Assembly (NCBI RefSeq): GCF_018320785.1
Contig: NC_054881.1
Span: 28,722,947-28,786,946, forward strand
DNA from: Cheilinus undulatus
Lineage: Eukaryota; Chordata; Actinopteri; Labriformes; Labridae
Direction of reading: 5' to 3'
Length of the DNA: 64,000 bases
Part shown: piece by piece, positions 36,828 to 47,711 of the stretch
Numbering within the stretch: position 1 is the stretch's first letter
Layout: each line of letters opens with the position of its first letter
Translations under genes and position numbers: made by a program
The notes under the pieces: generated by a model
Databases searched by the model: none
The model's input: the letters and a program-made list of their open reading frames with translations, nothing else
What the model was told of the DNA's origin: nothing

Positions 36828-39165
36828 ATGTCACTGAAATACCAGCAACGCCTGAAGCTGATCTGAGATGGATCTGCTTTGGGGGAAAAAGGCTGGGTAC
36901 TTGAAATAACAAGGAAGAACACTGAAAACTAAGATAACAGCTGTATAACACACAAAACATACATTTTATTTGGTTTCTTTTTATGGGAACATCTGCATGA
37001 AAATGCAGTTCAGAGGAGAAACATTCCAGTTTTAGTGCCAATCATGGACTTCTGGTTCTGATCTCATACGGATGTATCCGATCCTTTTCTGCTACCTGCA
37101 GGGTGAATCCTTTTTCTTCTAACTGTCTGGATTGTTTAAGGAGTGATCCCTTTGAATATCTGCCATATCATTTTTTGAAAAGCTTGTCATTCCTCCCTGA
37201 ACCATCACTATCCATCCCCATTCCAAAAACACCCAAGGAAAGCCAACCAAAGGTCATCTGGCTGCATGACGAACTAGTAAATTATAATCAGTGGTCTTTC
37301 ACTCTCAACTTGTGCAGCAGTGTTACCACTTTTAAAATTTCTCATCAGCCACTGTGGTGGAATTAAATTTACTGTACCTTTTATTTAAGAGTGAGTTGTA
37401 AATCACCACTTTCTAGTAGCTTCCTGTTTTAATCAACTGAAAAAAATAATGAAAGTGGATATTCTGCCTGTTGTAATTTCCATCTGGGACCTCTTTGCCA
37501 CAGACTGCTCCAGTTAGCCTTTTTCTCTGAAAAAGCTAGTATTTTAGCCCTGACCTAATCAGTCATAATTTTCAATCACGGGGGTGATGTTGTGACTACA
37601 GAAAACCTTTTAGCATTGCTGGGAAAGTTTGGTTTTGTTGCTCACATGTTTTCTTTTTTTTGTTGTTTTTATTAAAGCACTGTTCCTGTTGGTTGTACTT
37701 GTTATATCAGCTCTTGTGCTGTGTCCAAGAATCATCTTAGAAAGTGAGAAGTGTTCCACTTTTAAGAGGTATTGAGCTGAACATGTAGATCAGTTTAGAT
37801 TACTGTCTTGAATTGTACAAATGTCAAAACTCTGCTTTTATTATTTCAGTATAAGAAAATATGTTTAGAGTGTTGTTGACATTTACACTTATGCTTTGTT
37901 TTTGTGTGAAGAAGAGAATGAAATTATTTTATTGACGCGACAGGAAAGGCCAGTAATGTCTCAAGCAACTTCTATATTATCCACCAAATATAGGAAAGAT
38001 AAGGAAGATTGAAAGGTACTGGATATTTATTTTTTAACACTATAAATAGTGTTTCCATTGCCAGTCCTCTCTTCAAAGGAGTCATTGGCACTAACCTTTA
38101 CATTAAGTACAAAAATTGTAATTGCTGCATAAACTTGCTGTAAACCCTTCACTGCAGTTCATTTTGCTACTATGAATGAAAGAAACATTCAAGTCTAAGT
38201 GCTTGAATTTTTAGTTGTCTTTTCAGTGGTGAAATTTTGACAATGATGGATCAGTTGCATTTATTCATTTTTTAATACTTTCATCCAGAAAAATCACAGA
38301 CCAATCAGAGAAAGGAAAAAGGAAGTCATTACTCTGTTATTATCATTCATCTGCAGTATTTTTTAAGCTATTAGATATTAGAGATGTTGTAATACGATGG
38401 ATAGTAGATGTGATACATTTTTCGGGACTTAACAGTGCTAAAGGTTTTTGAATGTTATTGACATGCTTTGGGTTAAAAGGGATTGTGGTCGCTCCAAAAG
38501 GGTAAAAAGTCTTGTTTGTTTTTGAGGTAGGCCTTATTTTGGGTCTATCAAAGTATTTTTAAATCTTCTGCAACAGATATTTAAGAATACTGTGCTCTTT
38601 TGTTGTAGTAGTATCACTGGTTTATTAAGGTTGTAGTACTGTTAGTTGTCCACTAGGTAGCTGCAGTACGCTGCAGACACTCAAAATGTTTGGTTCCAAT
38701 TAGGCACCAAAGGTTCTGTAACAGAATGCTTCATAAAGGAGGTATTTTGTTCTTGTCTGTGTATCCTAAGTTGTGAGAGTATTGTGTGTGCTGCTATTGC
38801 ACTTTAATTTTTGTGTTCAATTATTTGAAAATTGTTACATTTGGAGCACATATGGAGTAAATCATATTACTTTGGAGAGACTGGTGAACATTTAACACTT
38901 GGATTTATTTTATTTATTTTGACTTATTAAGAGTAGGACACACATGTCTGCTGTCCCATTGTTTTTGTCATTTTCAGTGAAGACTTATCATTATCACTAT
39001 TACAGCTGCTTAAATGTACCATGTAACCTTTATTTATGCAAGATTTTGTTGAATTTTGCACATTTTTTTCATCTTTTTATTACTATTGTAATAAATTATA
39101 TAAAGCAACTTGAAAGTTTTAATGTAGTGTTCTTCTCATTACAATAAAATACATCCTGTCCATAT
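36828..39165 (+). other. tmem267: Probable 3'UTR of tmem267
   Basis: AT-rich sequence without exon-like frames follows the stop codon. The first canonical AATAAA signals that I see are at 39090-39095 and 39143-39148, implying a 3'UTR of about 2.3 kb. A stretch at 37190-37285 resembles one in the intron (36190-36240), both with AAGTCAATTAAAGGTCA-like and GGCTGCA segments, perhaps a small worn repeat. The end point is inferred from the signals only. Confidence 0.5.
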
Positions 39166-41430
39166 TTTTGAAGCATTGAAGTGTAATTTTTTTTTTTTTC
39201 CTGGATTAGACCTAAATTAGACACATCTAAACAACATTCTGTCCTGAGCAATCACATTTGATACTAGAACCATATCCTGTTGTGTAAAGGTTGTGTTGAT
39301 ACTTTGCTGATTTAATAGTTATATTAATGTAATAATTGTACACAGCTTTATTAATAACAAGTAAGCTTTTTTTTTATATATATAATTTAATTTCTTCAGC
39401 CTTGCTGGCTGAGGTTAGACAAGCTTGTGTATTGTGACTGACTGATAATGCTACTTATCTAACTCATCTCTTCTTTTCATTAAACTATATTCTTCTACAT
39501 CCACTTGTTTCCTTTCCTATCATGTCTTAAATTGAACTCAGACATTTTATTTCCTTTCCCTGGGGTTAGCACGTTCTCCCTGTACATGTGTCAGTTCCTC
39601 CCGGGTTCTTTCCTCCAACAATCTGAAGTCAGGCTTTGATTAACTGGTGACTATTAGTTACCTGCAAGTGTGAGCATAAACATTTTTGCCTCTCTGTGTT
39701 AGCAGTTTGATCGAAAGGAGAGAAGTACTGTACAAAGTCAACAAGACTGAATATTGGACCTTGTAGTTACTAAAGCCTGCTTGAACAGTTTTGCTGTATA
39801 GCAGTCAAATAAAAATACCAAGGAAATCCTAAGTTAAAAAGGCAAAAGTGCCAATTTGATTTGACTTTACTGAACTCTGTAACAATCAGATAATGACAAC
39901 TTTCCAAAAGAAACTTGCAACATTGACCGTAGCCTTTAAGGAATATCTGGTTGATTTCAGGAAGACCACGAGCACAAAAACAACCATCTGACAGAAAACA
40001 TTGCTCCCCTACTCTACTGGCTCATTTCTTAAGAATCTCTTTATTTTGTTGCACCACATCTGAAATGTTTGTACAGGAGACAGTTAGCATTCATCACTTT
40101 ACTGAAACAACAAAAAACTAAATTACCACAGTCTTTTTGTCAAACAGAGAATAGTTTCATAGAAAAAAAATGAGTGGAAGACAAAGAAATGAGGAAAAAA
40201 GCTTCTTATTCATGACATGGACGTAAGCAAACGACTGTTTTAGAGAAATTAACAAAAGCCCCTTAGACTGCTTATGTGATAAAATAGTCTTTATTTCACA
40301 GACACATACAAGGGCAGAAAAATACAACAGCTTATGGTGATATCTGTGGTACATATAAAGCAAACAAGAAAGACTATTTACAACTGAGAATGGATGCCTG
40401 AGTGTTATTTAAGTAATAATAACTGATACCAACAGGCTCCACCTGCTTTCACATACTGCAGAGGAACAATGAAAGACTGAGAATACCACGAAATACCAAG
40501 AAAACACCACTCTAGTGAACATTTACGTGGCAAAGGATCAACACAAAGAAAGAAGATAGATGGTAACTGTGACCAATACCAGAAAGTGACCCATGTAACA
40601 TTCATGTCCGCAGGGTTTTTAATAAGATTTTATCTTAAAAGTGTCTGTGAGTAATGCACTGTAAAATTATTTTAATCTGTGTGTATTTTTGGCTTTTCAT
40701 CTGCTGTTGAACCCACTGAATACAGCATTTGGATTATTTGAAGTCACTATTTGTCATATTTTAAACTATACTCCTGAAGTTGAGCTGCATTAAAATGCAA
40801 GTGTGATTTAGTGAAATGAGGGCGCAAATGACAGGTTTATTATATTAGAAAAAAAATGAACATTCTGACAGCCTTTGAGAGAAATGAAGAGGTATTATGA
40901 TTGAAAGATTAAGAAAAAATGCTAACATTCATTTACCCCAGCCCATCAACACTATAAAAATCTTAAGTTTGTCATGAAGAAAGTATGCTGCATATATTCA
41001 ACCTTATTTTACATGTGCTCTTAAATTTATGTTACTTTATTTTGTGGCTCACATTCATTTAATTTCAAAACATTTTTTATGTTTAAACAGAAGGCAAAAG
41101 ATCAACTCTGAAAAACTAAAATTGAAAATGACAGAGTTTCTTTGTGATTCACTGAGGTCAAACTGATGGCAAATGAGTTGTTTTTCACCTCCACAAAGAA
41201 CAATCTTAAAGAAGATGATCTCAGTAAACTTAATGTCCATACAGTAATTGTATAGTAACACAGCTTCATATAACTGGGAAGAAAGACACACAAACACAAT
41301 AATGGAAAGGTTCCCCAGACATGGATTATCATCTGTCCCTGGCTGAATATTCTCTGTGCTATTGAGTCTAATTATTATTTTTTTTCTTTTAGAGGAAAAA
41401 ACGTTATTTTCCAACTGAATGAAATGCATG
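39166..41430. other. Intergenic, no gene recognised
   Basis: AT-rich; short frames only on both strands. I see no terminus of a mobile element and no exon-like sequence. Confidence 0.45.
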
Positions 41431-42646
41431 TTAAAGGGGCTCTATGCAAGATCTAGAAAAATATCAGTGTAGCGACACCGCCGGCCATTAGGCGAACTAC
41501 AACAGTATTGTGTTGCTCGTCCATGACGGCACGCTCCTTGCTCATGAACGAGCCTCCGGTTTATCAGCTGATACACACGCAGACCAAGGTGATTTACTGG
41601 CATCATGTATACAGAGGAGGTAAGTGAGGTAACACTTAAAAGTTCCACCAACTAAAAATGAAAATGAATAGAGCATAGTTGAACCTCTAGTGCGGACACG
41701 GCACAAAGGCTATTAAAAAAGGACGAAATTTTCGTGACCATTTCTATGAATGAACAACTTAGCGACTTAGTGCAGCACTGACCAATTTAATTGTCTTTTT
41801 AAGTGTGTAATGTGTGATGTGTATTGAATGGGACGCGTTTTAGAGCAGAAGCAACAGGACTAACGTTGCTTAGCTCTGATAATGGTGCCTCGACCACAGA
41901 TATCAGAAAGCTGACATTATGTGTTGAAGATATTTTACAAACTATGTATCAAAACATAAACTCAGTAAATTGAGTCCAGTGCCAGGAAGCAAGAAAAAGA
42001 TGAAATATTATCCGGAAAACACTAAATGAGCAACGTGACATTCTCGTTGTTTGGATAGCATCTTTGTAAGCAAGCTAACGTGATGTAGCGTATGGTTTAT
42101 ACAACATAAAACACTACATTGTATTTCATGGTCCAGAGTGATGCTTTACCTTTTCCACAGAAAGACGGCCATCTCTGGATCGGTATTTATTCCGAGCGTC
42201 GAGCGTAGCTCCCTCTATTTCTCAAATGATCCATCGATATTTATCCTCCATTTCCCCCGTGTCGGTTACACTCTCTTTTAGCTTGACGGGATTCAGCAGA
42301 TAAAACTATCTTCGTTTTTTATGTTTTCGGGGAGTTTGTGTGGGTGTTTGGGCTGAGCTAGCCGGTCGTTTACTCGCGGAAGCAGCCTTCTCCATTCAAC
42401 ATGCCGTTGTCAGGTATAAACAGAGCAACGGGGTGCACGCATTACGTAGTACCCGACGTCACTTTTGTTGAGATTTCGCAGAAAATTCGGCCCGAGTTCC
42501 TCACAGAGAAACTACTCCACAGGCTTATACAGGCAAACAAGGAAGACATAAAGAGCCTCATTCTTCACATCGGGATAAAGTGCGCACCACTATATACTCA
42601 AAAGTGGGAAGTTTTAAAGCAAAAATCTTACATAGAGCCCCTTTAA
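41431..42646 (+). mobile_element. TTAA-target element (Kolobok/T2-like) with an internal ORF
   Basis: The ends are inverted repeats, left TTAAAGGGGCTCTATGCAAG and right the complement of TTAAAGGGGCTCTATGTAAG, with TTAA at 41431-41434 and 42643-42646 as target duplication (1216 bp in all). Termini of the TTAAAGG type are known from the T2/Kolobok group, and I infer membership. The interior is more CG-rich than its surroundings. It carries one open frame near the right end, listed separately, and no recognisable transposase. Confidence 0.85.
42401..42646 (+). CDS. 81-codon ORF of unknown function within the TTAA element
   Basis: The frame starts at an ATG at 42401 (context AACATGC) and runs uninterrupted for 81 codons. 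The last codons lie in the right terminal inverted repeat, and the stop codon is the TAA of the TTAA target site. The peptide begins MPLSGINRATGCTHYVV, has PEFLTEKLLHRLIQANKED in the middle and a short hydrophobic SLILHIGI. I do not recognise it. A possible donor (CAG|GTATAA) lies just after its fifth codon, so it may instead be a spliced first exon. It could be a transposon accessory protein, a captured fragment, or chance. Confidence 0.25.
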   Translation: MPLSGINRATGCTHYVVPDVTFVEISQKIRPEFLTEKLLHRLIQANKEDIKSLILHIGIKCAPLYTQKWEVLKQKSYIEPL

Positions 42647-43279
42647 TGATAACAGATTTTAGACAAGAAAAAATGGGGAAATAAGAGCTAATTGTCAATT
42701 GTAAATTAACAAGTGGTAATCCATGTCTGTAAAATCCATTGCAAAGAATATATTTTTATCTCTAAATATAAATGTTAAGATATAAAAATGTACATGAAAT
42801 GTATTTTTTTTAAAGTGTGATATACAACGATACACAAAAAGCTTTAGCTGGATCCATGCATAATATGTGGCGCTAGCTCAAGAGAACATACAGTCGTCAA
42901 ACAGCAAAGTTTGACTCAGATGCACCTTGTGTTTCTACGTCATCAATCAGTACATCAATTAATTAAAAACTATACTGCTTTGGATCATCAGAATTTAACC
43001 TCCAAACTCTTGGACAGAAGGGAAAAGAAAGAAAAAATGTACTTTTTCTAACTGGCAAACATAAAATTTCAGCTGCTTAATCTTTTGTTGTCCGGATAGT
43101 TTTCCAGCCCCCAAATTTACAATGTGCAGGTGTAGCAAGCAAAAATTACCCAGCGTTACTGTACCAGAGGTAAAGAAGGCTTTTTACTGGTTACAAGGCT
43201 CCTAAACATTTCATTTTCTGCTCTCCATCAGTTGCTGTCACATGAAAACAGTAAGCAAGAGTTGCTCTTGTCAGTTAAT

Positions 43280-44540
43280 TGTGGTTGTTCTCACTGTAAG
43301 ACCAAACAGTAGAAAGGTTGTTAAAAAATGAGTTGTGTTAAATTAAAAATCTGAAATAGATATTTCAACTCTATTTTTCTGAGCTGATTGAATATATTTG
43401 TATTTTTTAGTAATTAGTAGTTAATTATTCTAAGTATTTCTGTCACTGTTTCAAATTATTTGACAGTAATCCCCTAATCTGCAGTTTTTCCAGAATGCCT
43501 TAGGGTGCAAGACACTTTTGCACTGACAGGCCTTTCAGACTGGCAGGGCTCCGTGCCGGTTCTGGTTCCTGAACCCAAATTTGAACTGGCTGGTGCATTC
43601 AAACTGGGAAAAAATTGGTTCTGAACCTGAAAAGTTGGTTCTCAGCTGGAACCAAAAATAGTTGGTTCTTTCTTGGGAACCATGACATCATCAGTGGGCG
43701 TATCACATTCTAGGTTGTAAAAATGAGCAGAAAAAAAAAGAAAAAGTGGCCTGCTGGAGAGACAAAATGTTTGGTTGTGATCTGGACATTGACAGAATTC
43801 CAGGTGAAGCTGGAGAGTAGTACCAGGAAGAGCACACTATATGGTGAACTTGCGGAAGAGATGGCAAATGCTGGGTTCACCTGAACACCAGACCAAATAT
43901 TGATTTACTCAAGAAACTGAAGAAGGAATACCGAGACTGCATGAAAGACTTGGGCAAAAGTGGAGCAGGACGTGATAATACATGTCCATCATGTCCTCCC
44001 ACTTTGGTTCTGCTTAAACTGGTGTGAACACGGGCTGGTTCGCCAGAAAGCACCAAGGTTCTGAGTCTCCAGATTGGAACCAGTGCCAGACCCGTGTCTG
44101 TCTGAAAACACCCTGAATAAAGTTACTGACTCATGTAGAGAAGTCCTGCCTGTGAGAACATCCTCAATGTGACCAGTATAAGTAACTGAACTCTGTGGAA
44201 GAACTCTTTCTGGGCAATGTGCACCTTTTAATCTTTCACTTTGGATCTGAACAGATGTAGGTTGTTTAAAAAACTCAGTTGTGATAACATTTAAATCCAA
44301 AACAGCTATTTCAGTTCTACTATTCTGAGTAAACTGTTAAGTAATTACTAGAAGTGTGTTTTGTAATTGCACTCAGATTATTTGACAATCATTCCTTAAT
44401 CTGCTTGGTTTTCCAGAATGCCTTTGGGCATTAAACACTTTAGAACCATGAGTGAAGTTACTGACTCTGTTATAGATGTCTCACCTGTGGGGAGCAATCA
44501 CAATTCACTGTGGATGGTATACTGGACATGATGGAAGAGG
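43280..44540 (+). repeat. Diverged tandem duplication, one copy interrupted
   Basis: Sequence at about 43300-43526 followed by 44114-44240 aligns with about 44255-44540. Shared landmarks are GGTTGTT(T)AAAAAA, TATTTCA(A/G)(C/T)TCTA, AATTATTTGACA/GATTATTTGACA, CCAGAATGCCTT, ACACTTT, and AAGTTACTGACTC followed by CCTGTG. Divergence is clear, so the duplication is old. The first copy is split by the Harbinger-like insertion at 43527-44113. Confidence 0.65.
43524..44116 (+). mobile_element. Harbinger-like insertion with a broken Myb/SANT-like gene
   Basis: The element at 43527-44113 (587 bp) is bounded by TGA on both sides (43524-43526 and 44114-44116) and by 14-base ends matching in their inner half (CAGGCCTTTCAGAC and complement of GGGTGTTTTCAGAC). 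The uninterrupted tandem copy (around 44440-44455) gives the empty site. Internal frames at 43740-43975 show pieces of a Myb/SANT-like DNA-binding domain spread over different frames: LYGELAEEMANAGFT, TPDQI and LLKKLKKEYRDCMKDLGKSG. Harbinger elements encode such a Myb-like partner protein (family knowledge). The gene is broken by stops and frameshifts. Confidence 0.7.
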
Positions 44541-46879
44541 ACTTCCTAGTTCATTATGCACCGTACAGTTATTGTTACTTGTAATCACTGAAGTTGGCCT
44601 ACTTCAAATGACAAGATTAAATTATGTGGTAGAAAATGTGGGAGAATTGCAGTGGATGAAGAACATATAGCTTTGTGAAAAATACACATTTTAAGTTGGA
44701 GAAAAATAGAATTTTTAAGTATAGGAAAGTTTCCACAGTGTAGTTTAACTGAAAAAGTTAAGTTAACCCTGTTAATGTATGAGTAAAAATGAGTTACCAC
44801 AAATGTTTTCAGTTCTATTGTGGGGTAAATGATCTTTTTTTAACTTGAATCTACTCAAAAATGTATTTCCACTAAAAAAAACTTTGACGTGATCAGTTTC
44901 AGCATGTATTTTGAATATGTTGAACTTGTTTGGTTTTACAGTACTCATTTCATTTACATTCCCTTCAACAAACGAAACCTAAGTTCGCAACACAATCCCA
45001 GATTCAGGAGATGACTGATCAATTGGTGAACTGAAATACTTCCACATCATGGTTTTGTGCATTCGATGTTTGCAGAATAGGCACCAGACACCCAAAATAT
45101 CTGTGAGACCTGCTAAAGACAGCAGTTTCCCAAAGAACCAAAACATACAATGATTTTTTTCTTTAATTACTTTGTTGGAAAAGTGCTTCATATGCATTAA
45201 TCTAGCTAACTTTTATTTGGCTTTTATACATCTTTATTATTACAATCATGTTATAGCTAATTTAAATTCCCAAACATCTAACAAATTGGCAAAACTGAAC
45301 AATTGGCTCTCTTACTCTCCCTGCTGTATCCGACCCTAAACTACCAATGCATCTAACAGTAATCTGTAACAGTTTGATGCTGATAGTGACTCAATAGAAG
45401 ACTTTTTTTTACATCCCACTTTATATTCCAAGCATCACAGATGAAAGGCGTTGCTTTTTTTCTCTCCTTAGCTTTTGAGAGAAACAATGTTATGTAAGGG
45501 GTTCTTCTTTACAGTTTAGAAATTTTTTACGGAAAACATAGCATCCCTAAAAATAATCAACAGGTAAATTAAGATCAATAGACTACAACAGCTATTTCTG
45601 CCACGGTAACTGTTTTGCATTTTAAGTACTCACATATTAGGCCAAACAGTATATTTTGACTATCAAAAAGATTTTAACATATTGTAATATAACAAAACTG
45701 ATTAAAAAGAAGTTATAGGGATTCTTTAGAGTTTAGACTAATCAGCTGAATAGTAATGACTTTAAATCGTCTTGCTAATAATGTAACTGTGAAATATTTT
45801 TGTGCTGGTAGTTTGTGAAAGGCCAGTTCTCCTCTTATCACTCTTTCTTATTCACTTTTTACCTATGTGTGTCTTTCATTCACACATTTTCTGGATTAGT
45901 GGATGGATGGATAGAAAGAGGTACAATAAAGGAGACAAAAGTACATCTTCACTAAAGACATAACAAAACTGAACAAGTAACCATGCAACAAAAAATGATT
46001 AGACATGTATCTTGATAACCTAAACTGCCAGCCGTTGACCTTATTATCCATGCCCCCACCCTCAGGTCAGAGTACTCTTAATTGAGACCATAATGCCCAT
46101 AGTTGCTGCATTTGCAAAATATGCACAGAAAGACACTGGCAGAAGTTATTTTTCCTTCACAGCATTGAGTCAATCGGTCAGTCGACGGACGCACAATAAT
46201 GCGTTACTTCTCAGATTTAATCTCAACAAATAGAGGAACTTGTGTTTGGGAGAAGAGACATGAGCTGTCCAAGAAAAGAAATTTTCCCCTGTGCACCAAG
46301 AAATCCTGTGTTCTCTATTTGGCAGCTGCACTTTCTGTATTTCCTTGTTACTTACTAGTTTAAAAGTTAAACAAAAATCTCCTGTCAGAAGAGGAGTCGG
46401 TCGGACTGAAGCAGCATTGGTTCTGAGTTAACTGTCCCGATGCTGTGTCACTCCTTACTGTCCCCAAAGGAGCGAACTGCATGGAACTTGCTGAAGTGAA
46501 CTGAAGTGAAAACAGGACTGAGTCTGCCCAACAGCCAGTTTTTGGAGTTGACTGGTTATTGTGGGTAGTGCAGTTCGATGTGACCTCTGAATACGTCCAG
46601 GGTAATCCTCCCAAATATATCCCTCCAGTCAGCTTCAATGGTCTGGGTTACCTATATCCACTCAGCAAACTCCATTATAAGGGTTCCCGCCAGATTTCAT
46701 AGATCCTGGATGGACTTTGACTGATGCATTCTGGTTAATGTAGTTAAATACGGACGGCCAGTTTGCAACAGTGGTACAATCAATCTGGAAGTAGCCCTAC
46801 AACGGGCTGATGAGGAGAAGAAGAGAAGTTGCTTCAAATTAACCTGAAAAGAGTAGAGAAGAATAAAAAACTCAGCAAG
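44541..46879. other. Intergenic, no gene recognised
   Basis: A minus-strand frame at 46360-46638 stays open for 92 codons but has no recognisable complete domain or convincing splice sites. Otherwise AT-rich, without features. Confidence 0.4.
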
Positions 46880-47050
46880 AAAGACAGGTTGGTGTCGCGC
46901 TGGTAGTCGAGTGGTTAAGGCGCGCGCCATATACGCAGGCGACCTGGGTTCGAATCCGGCCCGTGGCACTATTTCCTGCATGTCTCTCCCCGCTCTCTTC
47001 CCTGTTTCCGACTCTATCCACTGTCCTATCCAATAAAGGCCAAAAATAAA

Positions 47051-47084
<34 letters not shown>

Positions 47085-47093
47085 ACAGGTTGG
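46880..47093 (+). mobile_element. tRNA-derived SINE with intact 13-bp TSD
   Basis: A tRNA-like head has an A box (TGGTAGTCGAGTGG) and B box (GGGTTCGAATCC). It is followed by a body with CTGCATGTCTCTCCCC, CCTGTTTCCGACTC and CCAATAAAGGC, then a poly-A tail to 47080. The whole lies between perfect AAAGACAGGTTGG direct repeats (46880-46892 and 47081-47093). Long A tail and unbroken duplication indicate a recent insertion. The body matches SINEs common in percomorph fishes as I remember them. Pol III would transcribe it on the plus strand. Confidence 0.9.
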
Positions 47094-47711
47094 ATGGAGG
47101 AAGAGGGAGCATGAAGGAAAGTAGAGGAGAGAGGAGAAAAAGAAAACGTATGAATAAATCAATGCAATCAAGCACTGCCTTAAAAGCACTGTTTTAAATA
47201 CCAAAGCTTGATGACAGTTATGCAGGCATACTTACTGAGTTATAATCTGTGTGCATGTGTGTGTGCACTTTAGGTTTATAATTACAGCTTTGGCTGACTA
47301 TCTGAAGGGCTGTCTGAATGTTTATAGCAGCACTTTGAACTTCTTGGTTCTAACTGGAGCAGTGCTTTTCTTCTTTCTGGATTAACCCCTACTTGAAGCC
47401 TTTTTGAGGTTGTCTTATAAATCTAAAGAAAGTGACAGTTAATTTGGAATTTAATTAGCTTTGTGACAAAAACTATTCACCATCCAAAGGTCTAAAACTA
47501 TCTGCTAAATTGAACAACAGCCTTGTGTGGCCATTGATTGGATTTCTGCGTCATCACAAAACCAAAAAGGACAAAAGTAAAAATTTAACTTTATCTCACA
47601 TTAAATCACCCAAAGAAACAAAAGGCGCCCAAAAGAAAACATAAAAACAACAGAAAATTGTAAATCAAATGCTTAGTGAGGCTTTTTATGTGTGCTTCTG
47701 TGTGTCTTACG

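Noticed and set aside
46360..46638. Minus-strand 92-codon frame starting MKLTGGIYLGGLP, reminiscent of a laminin G strand
   Set aside because: Only a nine-residue resemblance, no further domain sequence and no convincing splice sites.
46893..46970. tRNA-like sequence with A and B boxes
   Set aside because: It is the head of a SINE with body, A tail and flanking duplications; not a free tRNA gene.
39166..47700. Search for a ccl27/ccl28-like chemokine expected from human synteny
   Set aside because: No signal-peptide exon followed by a CC-containing exon with proper splice sites was found on either strand.
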